Below, piece after piece: positions 39,396 to 47,541 of a DNA stretch of 64,000 nt. This stretch comes from Corallococcus soli (GTDB taxonomy: Bacteria; Myxococcota; Myxococcia; Myxococcales; Myxococcaceae): contig NZ_JAAIYO010000001.1 of the NCBI RefSeq assembly GCF_014930455.1, positions 1,754,524 to 1,818,523 of the forward strand, given 5' to 3'. Numbering within the stretch: the stretch's first letter is position 1; every line of letters begins with the position of its first letter. The notes under the pieces are model-generated. The model ran no database searches. It saw nothing but the letters and a program-made list of their open reading frames with translations, and was not told the origin of the DNA. The position numbers and the translations under genes were made by a program.

Positions 39396-40088
39396 ATGCC
39401 GGAGCAGGCTGGAGCCGAGTCGGGACTCATCGTCGTGGAGCTGTCCGCCGACCACGAGCTGGAGGCGGACCACGTGGACGCGGTGGTGGAGGTGAAGGCG
39501 TCCGCCTTCTTCACCGGCAACGCGGCGTTCACCAACGCGAGGGAGGTGGCGGTGCTGGTGCGCGCCCTGGAGGAGCTGGGCGTGCCCCGGACGGCGGTCA
39601 CCCTCCAGTCGGTGCAGGCGGAGATGTCCGAGGGGCTGCTCACGCGCTCCTCCACGGCGGTGTACATGCTGCGCATCCGGCTGGAGCAGGTGGAGCGGCT
39701 GGGGGACGTGCTCGCGGCCCTCAGCACGATGAAGCAGGCGGCGCTGCGCGAGCTCAAGTGGGGCTATTCGCGCGAGCTGGAGCTGCGCCAGGACTGGCTG
39801 GAGGCGCTGGCCCGCGAGTCGGTGAAGAAGGCCCGCCGCGTGGCCGCCGGGCTGGGCGTGAGGCTGGCGGGGCTGCACCGCTTCTCCGAACGGACGCTGG
39901 AGGCGCACCTCTTCGCCACCGGGCGCGGGGGCTACAACGTCGGTGACGAGGGCTCCTCGGTGCCGATGTCTCCGGGAGGCAGCTACAGCAAGGGGCGCGT
40001 GGCCCTGGGCTTCCCCCTGTCGCACCGCAAGAAGGTGCACGTGATGGCCACGGCGGAGTTCCGCAGCGTGCCGACCCCGGAGTCCTGA
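39396..40088 (+). CDS. SIMPL (DUF541) domain protein
   Basis: A 230-residue protein that covers a SIMPL/DUF541 domain: DAVVEVKASAFFTGNAAFTNAREVAVLVRALEELGV, then the central helical stretch and VMATAEFRSV at the end. Proteins of this family include outer-surface BP26-like antigens and an IRAK-interacting mouse protein; no enzymatic activity is known. It lacks a clear signal peptide here, so it may be cytoplasmic. ATG 39396 has GGAGAGGG upstream. It is convergent with the aminotransferase gene, with 21 bp between stops. Confidence 0.82.
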   Translation: MPEQAGAESGLIVVELSADHELEADHVDAVVEVKASAFFTGNAAFTNAREVAVLVRALEELGVPRTAVTLQSVQAEMSEGLLTRSSTAVYMLRIRLEQVERLGDVLAALSTMKQAALRELKWGYSRELELRQDWLEALARESVKKARRVAAGLGVRLAGLHRFSERTLEAHLFATGRGGYNVGDEGSSVPMSPGGSYSKGRVALGFPLSHRKKVHVMATAEFRSVPTPES

Positions 40089-40109
40089 GCGGGGCCGGCC
40101 CGCCGCGCC

Positions 40110-41378
40110 TCAGGTCGCGGGCGTGTGCTGGAGCACCAGCGCTTCCAGCCGCTGCAGCGCCTTGTCCAGCGTCTCCCATGAGGGGCCGAAGGACAGGCGC
40201 ACGTAGCTGCGGAAGCGCGAGGCCCGGGCGCGGCGCTTGCCCGGGTTCACGTCGAAGAACTCGCCGGGCACGGTGATGATCTTCTGCTCCAGCGCGGCGC
40301 GGAAGAAGGCCATGCCGTCGTTGAGCGGCGCGGGCAGCCCGGACAGGTTGCCCCAGACGTAGAACGTCCCGTCCGGCGCCCGGTCCGTGCGGATGCCCAG
40401 CCGCTCCAGCCGGGAGTGGAACTTGTCGCGCTTCTCCCGGAAGGTGGCGTGGATGGCGCGCGTCTCCGCCACCACCGTGTCCTCCTGGAGCAGCGGAATC
40501 GCCGCGCGCTGCAGGGGCCGGCTGCCGCCGCCGTCCAGGAAGCTGCCCGCGCTCGACACCGTGTCGATGACCTGCTTGGGCCCCACCGTCCACGTCATGC
40601 GCCAGCCCGGGTAGCGCCAGTTCTTGGTGAGCCCGTCGAAGAGCACCACCGGGTCGCGGTTCACGTCCTCCACGTACCGCGCGGCGCTCTCCACCGGCAG
40701 CACGCCCGGACGGCCCGTCCAGATGTAGTGCGAATAGAACTCGTCGATGAGCAGCGAGCACTCCAGCTCGCGCGCGACGCCCACCCACCGCGCCAGCTCG
40801 TCGCCCTGCACCAGCTTGCCGGTGGGGTTGCACGGGTTGGAGAAGAGCAGGGCGGACAGGCCGCGCCCCTGGATTTCGCGGCGCAGGTCGTCGTGGGTGA
40901 AGGCGTAGCCGCGCTCACCCTCCAGCAGGATGGGGATGGCGGTGAACGCCTTGAAGACGTCCAGCAGCTCCTCATACGCGGTGTAGTCGGGCAGGAAGTG
41001 GCCCAGGTTCACGCTGCCCAGGCTGGCCGCGGCGCGGGTGAGGGCCGCGCGGCCTCCGCCGGACAGGCACACGTTCTCCGCGCTGTACTGGCCAGGCATC
41101 CCCTTGCGGTAGAGGCGGTTGTAGAGGCTGGCGATGGCCTCCCGCACCTCCCACAGGCCCGCGACGGGGGCGTACTCCTGGTCCGCCATGTCCACCGTCA
41201 CCTGGCCCACGCGGGGCGGGGCCCCGGGCAGGTCGCCCGTCTCCGGCTGCCCCTGGCCCAGGTTGCACCAGTCCGGGTCGCCGGGACGGTAGCCGCGGCG
41301 GGTGGCCTCGGCGGTGACGAAGATGACGCCCGTGCGGGGCACGGTGCGGAACGCATGCAGGGGGACGCTGTCGCTCAC
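40110..41378 (-). CDS. Class I/II aminotransferase
   Basis: A 422-residue fold-type I PLP enzyme. NPCNPTGK and LLIDEFYS mark the cofactor site; the Schiff-base Lys is in FDGLTKNWRYPGWR, and the Arg that binds the substrate carboxylate is in YVRLSFG. The start is a GTG at 41378; the longer frame upstream adds 35 residues not like the family. It is close to aspartate/aromatic-type or MalY-like enzymes, but the substrate cannot be read. It stands apart on the minus strand, downstream of the ahp operon and separated from it by a terminator. Confidence 0.9.
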   Translation of the reverse strand: MSDSVPLHAFRTVPRTGVIFVTAEATRRGYRPGDPDWCNLGQGQPETGDLPGAPPRVGQVTVDMADQEYAPVAGLWEVREAIASLYNRLYRKGMPGQYSAENVCLSGGGRAALTRAAASLGSVNLGHFLPDYTAYEELLDVFKAFTAIPILLEGERGYAFTHDDLRREIQGRGLSALLFSNPCNPTGKLVQGDELARWVGVARELECSLLIDEFYSHYIWTGRPGVLPVESAARYVEDVNRDPVVLFDGLTKNWRYPGWRMTWTVGPKQVIDTVSSAGSFLDGGGSRPLQRAAIPLLQEDTVVAETRAIHATFREKRDKFHSRLERLGIRTDRAPDGTFYVWGNLSGLPAPLNDGMAFFRAALEQKIITVPGEFFDVNPGKRRARASRFRSYVRLSFGPSWETLDKALQRLEALVLQHTPAT

Positions 41379-41455
41379 GGGTGGGCACGCTAGCGCGCCC
41401 CCACTCGCGGCGCAGCCTTTCCGCTCCAGCCCCACCGTGTCCGTGGCGTGGGACG

Positions 41456-41493
41456 GAAACAAAGCGCCCCCCGGTGTCTCCACCGGAGGGCGC
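41456..41493 (-). terminator. Rho-independent terminator of the ahpCD operon
   Basis: On the minus strand a 13-bp stem (41493-41481 with 41476-41464, one G-U wobble) with a GAGA tetraloop is followed by TTTGTTT. It lies 36 bp after the ahpD stop and closes the ahpC-ahpD transcript. Confidence 0.88.
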
Positions 41494-41529
41494 CAAGTGC
41501 TTCACGTCAAACGGTGCAGCGGGCCACCT

Positions 41530-42057
41530 CTACGACTCCAGGCCCACCGCCGCCGCGTGGATGACGCTGGCGATGCGAACCGCGTCGTGCACGTGCTCCT
41601 CGGAGAGGCCGCCATCCAGCACGACCTTCTCGTGGGACTGGATGCACATCTCGCAGCCGTTGATGGCGCTGACCGCGAGGCAGACCAGCTCGAAGTCCAC
41701 CTTGTTCGTCAGCACCTGCGCCAGCCGGTTCATCCGCAGTCCCGCCCGCTTGGTCGCGTACGACTCCTTCCCGATCATGTGGCGGAAGCGGTAGTAGACG
41801 TTGTTCATCGCCATCAGCGAGGCCGCCGCACGCGCGTCCTCGATGACCGGCCCGGACTTCTCACCCAGCGCCTGCTTCGCCTCGTTCAGCATCGCCTCCT
41901 TCAGCCGGTCGTTCCGGACGGCGAAGGCGCATGCCACGGCCGTACCCCAACGCTGCTCCGGGGTGAGGGTCGTGCTCTCCAGGACGGCGGAGAGGTTGAG
42001 GCGGGTGTCCTTGTGGGCGTCCGCGAGTTCGCTGCGGACGACTTCGAGCGAGGCCAT
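41530..42057 (-). CDS. ahpD: Alkyl hydroperoxidase AhpD
   Basis: A 175-residue AhpD-like carboxymuconolactone decarboxylase-fold protein. It has the redox pair Cys135 and Cys138 in GCEMCIQSH with His142, and the proton-relay Glu123, matching the mycobacterial AhpD active site. AhpD reduces AhpC and can itself reduce peroxides. It is the second gene of an operon, 6 bp after ahpC, and is followed by a strong terminator. No lipoyl-lysine protein, the usual electron donor for AhpD, is encoded here. Confidence 0.93.
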   Translation of the reverse strand: MASLEVVRSELADAHKDTRLNLSAVLESTTLTPEQRWGTAVACAFAVRNDRLKEAMLNEAKQALGEKSGPVIEDARAAASLMAMNNVYYRFRHMIGKESYATKRAGLRMNRLAQVLTNKVDFELVCLAVSAINGCEMCIQSHEKVVLDGGLSEEHVHDAVRIASVIHAAAVGLES

Positions 42058-42063
42058 GGTGGG

Positions 42064-42618
42064 TTACCCCGCCTTCTGCAGCTTCGTGGTGAGCGTCTCC
42101 TCACCCTTCTGCCAGTTGCACGGGCACAGCTCGTCCGTCTGGAGCGCGTCCAGCGTGCGGACGGTCTCCTTGACGTTGCGGCCCACGGACAGGTCGTTCA
42201 CGGACACGTGGCGGATGATGCCCTCGGGGTCCGCGATGAACGTGGCGCGCAGGGCCACGCCCTCTTCCTTGTGGAGGATGCCCAGCGCGCCGGACAGCTC
42301 ACGCTTGATGTCCGCCAGCATGGGGAAGGGCAGGTTCTTCAGGTCCGGGTGGTGCGTGCGCCACGCGTGGTGCACGAACTCGCTGTCGGTGGACAGGCCC
42401 AGGACGACCGCGTCGCGGTCGTTGAAGTCCTTGTTGTGCTTGCCGAACTCCGCGATCTCCGTGGGGCAGATGAACGTGAAGTCCTTCGGCCACGCGAACA
42501 GGACGGTCCACTTGCCCTTGTAGGTCTCGTTCGTGATGTCCTGGAACTCCTTGTTCTTCTCCAGGCTCACGGTGCCCTTCAGCTTGAAGTTCGGAAGCTT
42601 GTCGCCGACGGTCAGCAT
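42064..42618 (-). CDS. ahpC: Peroxiredoxin AhpC
   Basis: A 184-residue 2-Cys peroxiredoxin. The peroxidatic Cys51 is in FTFICPTE, and the C terminus has the resolving CPCNW pair (Cys165, Cys167). The three-cysteine arrangement is the same as in mycobacterial AhpC, which also uses AhpD rather than AhpF as reductant. ATG 42618 lies about 75 bp downstream of a sigma-54 type promoter at 42691-42706 on the minus strand, and a divergent sigma-54 activator gene lies 231 bp away. It reduces organic peroxides, hydrogen peroxide and peroxynitrite in the cytoplasm. Confidence 0.95.
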   Translation of the reverse strand: MLTVGDKLPNFKLKGTVSLEKNKEFQDITNETYKGKWTVLFAWPKDFTFICPTEIAEFGKHNKDFNDRDAVVLGLSTDSEFVHHAWRTHHPDLKNLPFPMLADIKRELSGALGILHKEEGVALRATFIADPEGIIRHVSVNDLSVGRNVKETVRTLDALQTDELCPCNWQKGEETLTTKLQKAG

Positions 42619-42690
42619 GGGATTCGACTCCTTGGGATGGGGGGCGGGCCATCGTGGTCCACCCCAGAGGTTGTGGTTGCTACGGTGTAA

Positions 42691-42706
42691 AGCAGCGGCC
42701 GTGCCA
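42691..42706 (-). promoter_or_regulatory. Sigma-54 (RpoN) promoter for ahpCD
   Basis: On the minus strand TGGCACG at 42706-42700 and CTGCT at 42695-42691 match the -24/-12 consensus TGGCACG-N4-TTGCW, with one mismatch in the -12 element and the correct GG-to-GC spacing of 10. It reads into ahpC. A divergent enhancer-binding protein gene makes it credible. Confidence 0.75.
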
Positions 42707-42755
42707 ATGCCTCAACTGCTGTGATTCCAGGGGCTTGCATCAGACCCTCGAATCC

Positions 42756-42773
42756 GCACCGGCGGGGCGGTGC
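42756..42773. promoter_or_regulatory. Inverted repeat, probable enhancer site for the divergent activator
   Basis: GCACCG-N6-CGGTGC is a perfect dyad between ahpC and the activator gene, centred about 58 bp upstream of the -24 element, the usual place of an activator site. A further single half-site CGGTGC lies at 42800-42805. Confidence 0.5.
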
Positions 42774-42849
42774 TGCCGGGAAGGTGATTAACGAAATCCC
42801 GGTGCCTTTCGCCACTGCAATTTCGGTGAGTCCTTATTATCGGTAACAC

Positions 42850-44445
42850 ATGCCGGATGAACTGATGGGGCGCCACCCGGAAGTGACGCAGGATGCTCGG
42901 GAGCTGGTCGAGCTGGCAACCACCGAAGAGGGGGTGGGGGAGCTGCTCCGTCGAGGACTGGACTGGCTGACGCGGGTGGTGCCCTTCGACCTGGCCACGC
43001 TCTTCCTCCTGAAGGAGGGGAAGCTGGAGGCCGTCGCTGCGCGCGGGCCGCTGGCCAACCAGGCGGTGCGCAAGCACTCGCTCCAGCTGTCGGACTTCCC
43101 GTCGCTGCGGCACGCGCTGGAGACGCGCCGCGCACGGGCGTTCACGGAGGAGGACCACGCGCATGGGGACGGCGACCCGTTCGACGGGGTGCTGGACCTG
43201 CCGGCGGGGCACTCGTGCATGGTGGTGCCGCTGTGCGCGGGGGAGCGGTGCTACGGGGTGCTGACGTTGGATCGCGCGGAGTGCGTCGCGTACGCGCAGC
43301 CGGTGGTGGACCTGGTGGAGGTGTACGGCCAGATGCTGGCCACGGCGCTCCAGGGCGCCGAGCAGCGGGTGGCGGTGGAGCGGCTGCACCGGCAGGACCA
43401 CGAGCACGCGAAGCTCCTGGAGTCGCAGCTGGGCGGGGACTCGGAGGGCATCCTGGAGTCGTCGCTGAGCCCGGTGATGCGGGACCTGTCGCGGCGGGCG
43501 CGGCAGGTGGCGGAGACGGACACGCCGGTCCTGATCACCGGTGAGACGGGCACGGGCAAGGAGCGGCTGGCGCGGGCCATCCACCGCTGGAGCGCGCGCC
43601 GGGACCATCCCTTCGTGTCGCTCAACTGCGCGGCCATTCCGGCGGGCCTGCTGGAGAGCGAGCTGTTCGGCCACGTGAAGGGCGCCTTCACCGGGGCGAA
43701 CCGCGACCGGGCGGGCCGCTTCCAGATGGCGAACGGCGGCACGCTGCTGCTGGATGAGATTGGCGAGCTGCCGGTGGAGCTCCAGGCGAAGCTGCTGCGC
43801 GCGCTCCAGGAGAAGTCCTTCGAGCCGGTGGGCAGCGACAAGACGGTGAAGGCGGACGTGCGCATCCTGGCGGCCACGCACGTGGACCTGCACCAGGCGA
43901 TCGCCCAGAAGCGCTTCCGCGAGGACCTCTTCTATCGCTTGAGCGTGTTCCCGCTGCGGCTGCCGCCCCTGCGCGAGCGGCGAGAGGATTTGCCGCAGCT
44001 CACGGTGTTCCTGCTGGAGGAGCAGGCGCGGCGCATTGGCCGCAGGGGCATGCGGGTGACGGCCTCCGGGCTGTCGCGGCTGGCGGCGTACGACTGGCCG
44101 GGCAACCTGCGCGAGCTGGCGAACGCGCTGGAGCGCGCCACCATCCTGACGCAGGGCCAGGAGCTGTCGGCGAACGCGTTCGACCTGCCGGTGGGTGGGG
44201 GGCCGATGGGAGCGCGGATGGCCTCCGTGGAGGCCCCGGCGGCGCTGCCCGCCGGAGCGCCGGTGCTGACGCTGGCGGCCGTGCAGCGCGAGCACATCCT
44301 GCGGGTGCTGACGCTGACCCGGGGCCGCGTCTACGGCGAGGGCGGCGCCGCGGCGCTGCTGGGGCTCAAGCCGTCCACGTTGCAGAGCCGGATGAAGAAG
44401 CTGGGCATCGCGCGGCTGGAGGGCTTCACGGCCGAGGAGGCGTGA
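42850..44445 (+). CDS. Sigma-54 dependent transcriptional activator with GAF domain
   Basis: A 531-residue enhancer-binding protein. Residues about 15-170 form a GAF sensory domain with four cysteines (123, 129, 134, 145). The AAA+ domain has Walker A GETGTGKE (231-238), the sigma-54 contact loop GAFTGA (278-283) and Walker B LLLDEIGE (299-306). A Fis-type helix-turn-helix is near residues 495-525 ([23 protein letters not shown]). This is the NorR-like layout without a receiver domain. It is divergent from ahpCD, which has a sigma-54 promoter, so it probably activates peroxide defence. The clustered cysteines suggest redox sensing (inference). No good ribosome-binding site is seen before ATG 42850. 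Confidence 0.93.
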   Translation: MPDELMGRHPEVTQDARELVELATTEEGVGELLRRGLDWLTRVVPFDLATLFLLKEGKLEAVAARGPLANQAVRKHSLQLSDFPSLRHALETRRARAFTEEDHAHGDGDPFDGVLDLPAGHSCMVVPLCAGERCYGVLTLDRAECVAYAQPVVDLVEVYGQMLATALQGAEQRVAVERLHRQDHEHAKLLESQLGGDSEGILESSLSPVMRDLSRRARQVAETDTPVLITGETGTGKERLARAIHRWSARRDHPFVSLNCAAIPAGLLESELFGHVKGAFTGANRDRAGRFQMANGGTLLLDEIGELPVELQAKLLRALQEKSFEPVGSDKTVKADVRILAATHVDLHQAIAQKRFREDLFYRLSVFPLRLPPLRERREDLPQLTVFLLEEQARRIGRRGMRVTASGLSRLAAYDWPGNLRELANALERATILTQGQELSANAFDLPVGGGPMGARMASVEAPAALPAGAPVLTLAAVQREHILRVLTLTRGRVYGEGGAAALLGLKPSTLQSRMKKLGIARLEGFTAEEA

Positions 44446-44460
44446 AGGGCCTCTTCACGC
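44440..44460. terminator. Hairpin after the sigma-54 activator gene
   Basis: GCGTGAAG at 44440-44447 pairs perfectly with CTTCACGC at 44453-44460 across a 5-nt loop. The stem includes the stop codon of the activator. There is no U-tract, so this is at best a weak terminator between two convergent genes. Confidence 0.4.
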
Positions 44461-44496
44461 GCTCCCGGTTCCTCCCGACATGACTCGCGCGCCGGC

Positions 44497-45084
44497 TCAG
44501 TACCAACGGCTGTCCTCGCGGGCCTCGCGGCGGTCCTCGCGCATCTCCTGGCGGTTCTGCGACTGCTCGGAGCGCGCCAACTGCACCAGGTCCGCCATCA
44601 GCATGCGCTTGCGCGCGACGCTGCCGCTGTCCATGCGGCCATAGAGCCGCTCCAACTGCTGGGCGATGCCGCGCGTCTGTTGCAGGGCGCGGGACTCCTG
44701 GCGGGCGTCGCGCACGTCGTCGCGGCGGTCCTTGCGGTCGTCGTGGCGGTTGCCGTCGTAGCGCACCTCGCGGGTGCTGGAGCGCACCTCGCGCTTGTCC
44801 TGGGCCAGCTCGCGGTGGGATTCGTTCAGCTCCGACGCGATGTAGCCGCGCAGGTCCTGCTCCACCTGCATCAGGTCGCGTCGCGCGGAGCGGCCGCGGG
44901 CCGAGTCGTACCGGGCGAGCAGCGACTCCGCCTGCCGCAGGTCCTGGTGATCATCGCGCGTCTCCCGCTGGTTCTGTCGCAGCTCCTGCCGGTTCTGCCC
45001 CTGCTCGGTGGGCCTGCGGAAGTCGTCTGCGTGGGCCAGGGCCGGGAGGGAAAGCGCCATCGTTGCCAGCAGCCACTTCGCCAT
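44497..45084 (-). CDS. Secreted, highly charged helical protein
   Basis: A 195-residue protein with a signal peptide (AKWLLATMALSLPALAHA) and a mature part made almost wholly of charged helix. It is rich in Arg, Asp, Gln and Glu, with recurring NRQE-R and RDD-R units such as QNRQELRQNQRETRDD and NRQEMREDRREARED, predicting long amphipathic helices or a coiled coil. It has no Cys and no enzymatic motif. Related small charged periplasmic proteins are common in myxobacteria but unnamed. ATG 45084 has GGAGACT upstream. It is probably a separate unit from the long operon that ends at 45180, although only 95 bp separate them. Confidence 0.8.
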   Translation of the reverse strand: MAKWLLATMALSLPALAHADDFRRPTEQGQNRQELRQNQRETRDDHQDLRQAESLLARYDSARGRSARRDLMQVEQDLRGYIASELNESHRELAQDKREVRSSTREVRYDGNRHDDRKDRRDDVRDARQESRALQQTRGIAQQLERLYGRMDSGSVARKRMLMADLVQLARSEQSQNRQEMREDRREAREDSRWY

Positions 45085-45179
45085 GGGGAGTCTCCTTCAA
45101 GAGCGTGTCTGCCCTGATGGACGGGGCAGGGCGCCGCGCATTCAAAGGACCCCGACTCCCCATGGGGTGCGACCCGGGC

Positions 45180-46547
45180 CTACGCCACCCCGAGCGCGGC
45201 CGGCGCCTGCGGCGCGGCGGGCTTCACCGGGTAGTGGGTCTCCTTGCCGAACGGCTGGTCGAACAGGCGCGGATCCGACTGGCGCGTGCGGAAGAGGTCC
45301 ACGATGTAGTTCATCCGCTGATCCAACTGGCTCCAGTCGTTCGCGCCCGTGTCCTTGAGGCTGTCGGGCGAGGCGTCCATGCGCCCGAGCAGCTCGCGCA
45401 GCTTCGGGTTCTCGATGCTGCGCAGGTGCGGCGGGAAGAGGGTGTCCTCCATGCCCGCGGGCGGCGGCAGGTCGTTGCCCAGCTTGAGCGCCTCGCCAGG
45501 GACCGCGAGCTTCATCATGTGCTCGGTGGCGATGCCCCGGAACACCTCCGCCAGCTTGTCCACCAGCGGGTTGAGGACCAGGTCCACCACGCCCGTCTTG
45601 AGGGCGGCCTTGGCGGCGAGGTCCGCCGGGAAGGGCAGCGCGTCGGCGCCCGCCTCGATGCTCTTGTCGAGGATGCCGCGGAAGACCTCCTTCACGGGGG
45701 CGTTGAGCGCCTTCTCCACGAAGGACTGGAGCTGGGTCTGCTCGTGCAGGCCCACGGTGTTGTTGGCCAGCAGCATCAGCTCGGCCTTCTTGTTCGGGTC
45801 CTTCTCGAACATGGCCTGCGCGTAGTTGCCGAAGGCGTCCTTCAGGAGCGCCTTGTCCGGGGGGAAGCCGTCCAGGTACTTCTGGAGCTTGGCGGGATCC
45901 AACTGGGTGTCACCCTGGAAGGTCTCCACGAAGCGGGCGAACTCGTGGCCCACCTCCTGGAAGACGAACTGGTTGCCATCCGCGATGGCCTTGCTGACGC
46001 CGTTGAGCGCATCCGCGCCCGCCTTGAGCAGGTCGCCCGTGGGCAGCGAGGGCAGGCCCAGGGAGCGCAGCACGTCGTCCACCTTGGACATCGCCTCGCC
46101 CACGACGCCGCCACCCTGGAGTGCATCCACGAAGGGCTTGGGCATGTCCTCCTGACGGATGCTCACGCCGGCCTGCTTCGAGGCCCAGGTGGCGTAGGTG
46201 GACCAGTTGGCGTTCTCCTTGCCCAGCAGCGTCCCCATCGCATTGGACAGGTCGTGGTAGCCCTGGGTGATGGCCAGGTTGCGCTCCACCGGGTCGGTCA
46301 TCGCGGCGATGTTCGCCACGTCCGCGGTGGTGGGGTAGGTGCCCGGGGTGGGGCGGGGGCCCGACTGGGGGCCCGCGGTCGGCGTGGACAGCGCGACCGG
46401 CGCCTTCCGGGTCTTCGGGGCCTCGAAGAGCGAGGTGTCACGCGGCTCTGGCTTCACCGCGTTGCGCGGGCGCGGCGGGACGACCGGCTCGGGCGGACGG
46501 GGGGGCGTGGGCAGGACGCGCGGGCCGATCTTCGGAGGAGGACTCAT
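45180..46547 (-). CDS. Unknown protein coupled to 5-oxoprolinase genes
   Basis: A 455-residue protein. Residues 1-75 are Pro/Arg-rich and disordered; the rest is helical, with GYHDLSNAMGTLLGKENANWSTYATWASKQAG, a long amphipathic middle and a C-terminal LRELLGRMDASPDSLKDTG block. No signal peptide or known motif. The ATG at 46547 overlaps the pxpC stop by 4 bp and follows GGAGGAGG, so it is translated with that operon, yet nothing in the sequence links it to oxoproline. Pro-rich N termini of this type occur in myxobacterial proteins of unknown role. Function not recognised. Confidence 0.8.
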   Translation of the reverse strand: MSPPPKIGPRVLPTPPRPPEPVVPPRPRNAVKPEPRDTSLFEAPKTRKAPVALSTPTAGPQSGPRPTPGTYPTTADVANIAAMTDPVERNLAITQGYHDLSNAMGTLLGKENANWSTYATWASKQAGVSIRQEDMPKPFVDALQGGGVVGEAMSKVDDVLRSLGLPSLPTGDLLKAGADALNGVSKAIADGNQFVFQEVGHEFARFVETFQGDTQLDPAKLQKYLDGFPPDKALLKDAFGNYAQAMFEKDPNKKAELMLLANNTVGLHEQTQLQSFVEKALNAPVKEVFRGILDKSIEAGADALPFPADLAAKAALKTGVVDLVLNPLVDKLAEVFRGIATEHMMKLAVPGEALKLGNDLPPPAGMEDTLFPPHLRSIENPKLRELLGRMDASPDSLKDTGANDWSQLDQRMNYIVDLFRTRQSDPRLFDQPFGKETHYPVKPAAPQAPAALGVA

Positions 46548-47479
46548 GCTCCCAGTATCGGTCTGACTGGACCCGAAGTTGCCTCGGACGGGTGGGCGGG
46601 ATGTAGGTGCCACGCCTCCCGGGCCTCCTCGACGGACACCGCCTGGAAGCGCACGGGCGCGCCTGCCCGACGGGCCCCCAGCCGGCCCCAGTCCGCGCGG
46701 ATGACGACGGCGATGAGCGGGTAGCCCCCGGTGGTGGGATGGTCCGGCCCCAGCACGATGGGCGCTCCCGACAGGGTGACCTGGAGGGCGCCACGCACCA
46801 TGGGGCGCGAGGTGCCGGTGCCCTCGTCGCCGTGGGGCACGGGCGGTCCGTCCAGCCGCTGTCCCACGCGGTCGCTGGTGGGCGACACGGTGAAGGTGCT
46901 GCCCAGGAGCACCGCCACGGCGTCGTCGCCGAAGCGGGCGGCGTCCGGGCCCAACAGCACCCTCACGGGGGCGGTGGGGTCCAGGGTCCTGACGAGACGC
47001 TGGAGATGCACTTCCAGGGGCCCGTTCGCGGCGAAGGCCGACGTGACGGGTGGGCCGAGCGGGAGTGCATCCCCCTTGCGCAGGGGCCGGCCCTCCCAGC
47101 CTCCCAGCCGGGCCACCCCCAGCGTCCCGCGTCCGCCCAGGACCTCCGGGACGGCCAGGGCTCCATCCACGGCCACGTAGCGCACGGCATACCGGGTGGG
47201 CGCGGGCACCGTGAGCGTGTCGCCGTCCGCGAGGAGCCGCGCGGCCTCCCCATCCACGGACACCCGCACGTCACGGCCCCTGGCACGCAGCTCCAGGCGT
47301 CCGTGGGCTTCCAGGGCCGCGGCGTCGGGCGCGTTGCCCACCGCGAGGTTCGCCGCGACGAGCAGCTCCGGCACCCACGCGCCGCCCGGAGGGACGCCAT
47401 GGTGCATGTGTCCCGGCCGGCCACCATCCTGAACGGTCACGGGAGCGCCCAGGGCCGTGACCTCCACCGTGGCCGTCAT
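46544..47479 (-). CDS. pxpC: 5-oxoprolinase subunit C (biotin-dependent carboxyltransferase family)
   Basis: A 311-residue KipA/PxpC-family protein. Conserved blocks are VQDGGRPGHMHHGVPPGGAW at the N terminus, NLAVGN, the later VSPTSDRVGQRLDG and the LGPDHPTTGGYPLIAVVI signature. With PxpA and PxpB it forms the ATP-dependent prokaryotic 5-oxoprolinase that opens pyroglutamate to glutamate. The preceding pxpAB gene ends 58 bp upstream, with a tiny 21-codon frame bridging the gap by 4-bp overlaps on both sides. Its stop overlaps the next gene by 4 bp. Confidence 0.92.
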   Translation of the reverse strand: MTATVEVTALGAPVTVQDGGRPGHMHHGVPPGGAWVPELLVAANLAVGNAPDAAALEAHGRLELRARGRDVRVSVDGEAARLLADGDTLTVPAPTRYAVRYVAVDGALAVPEVLGGRGTLGVARLGGWEGRPLRKGDALPLGPPVTSAFAANGPLEVHLQRLVRTLDPTAPVRVLLGPDAARFGDDAVAVLLGSTFTVSPTSDRVGQRLDGPPVPHGDEGTGTSRPMVRGALQVTLSGAPIVLGPDHPTTGGYPLIAVVIRADWGRLGARRAGAPVRFQAVSVEEAREAWHLHPAHPSEATSGPVRPILGA

Positions 47480-47541
47480 TCCGCCCCCCGCGCTGCTGTC
47501 GCGGGGATGTCCAGGTCCGTCACCGACGCCGAGGCCCTCAT
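47476..47541 (-). CDS. 21-codon linking ORF between pxpAB and pxpC
   Basis: A 21-residue frame whose ATG at 47541 overlaps the pxpAB stop (ATGA) and whose TGA at 47476 overlaps the pxpC ATG (ATGA). Such a frame can carry ribosomes from pxpAB to pxpC by termination-reinitiation. The peptide (MRASASVTDLDIPATAARGA and Glu) has no recognised motif and may have no function of its own. Confidence 0.3.
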   Translation of the reverse strand: MRASASVTDLDIPATAARGAE

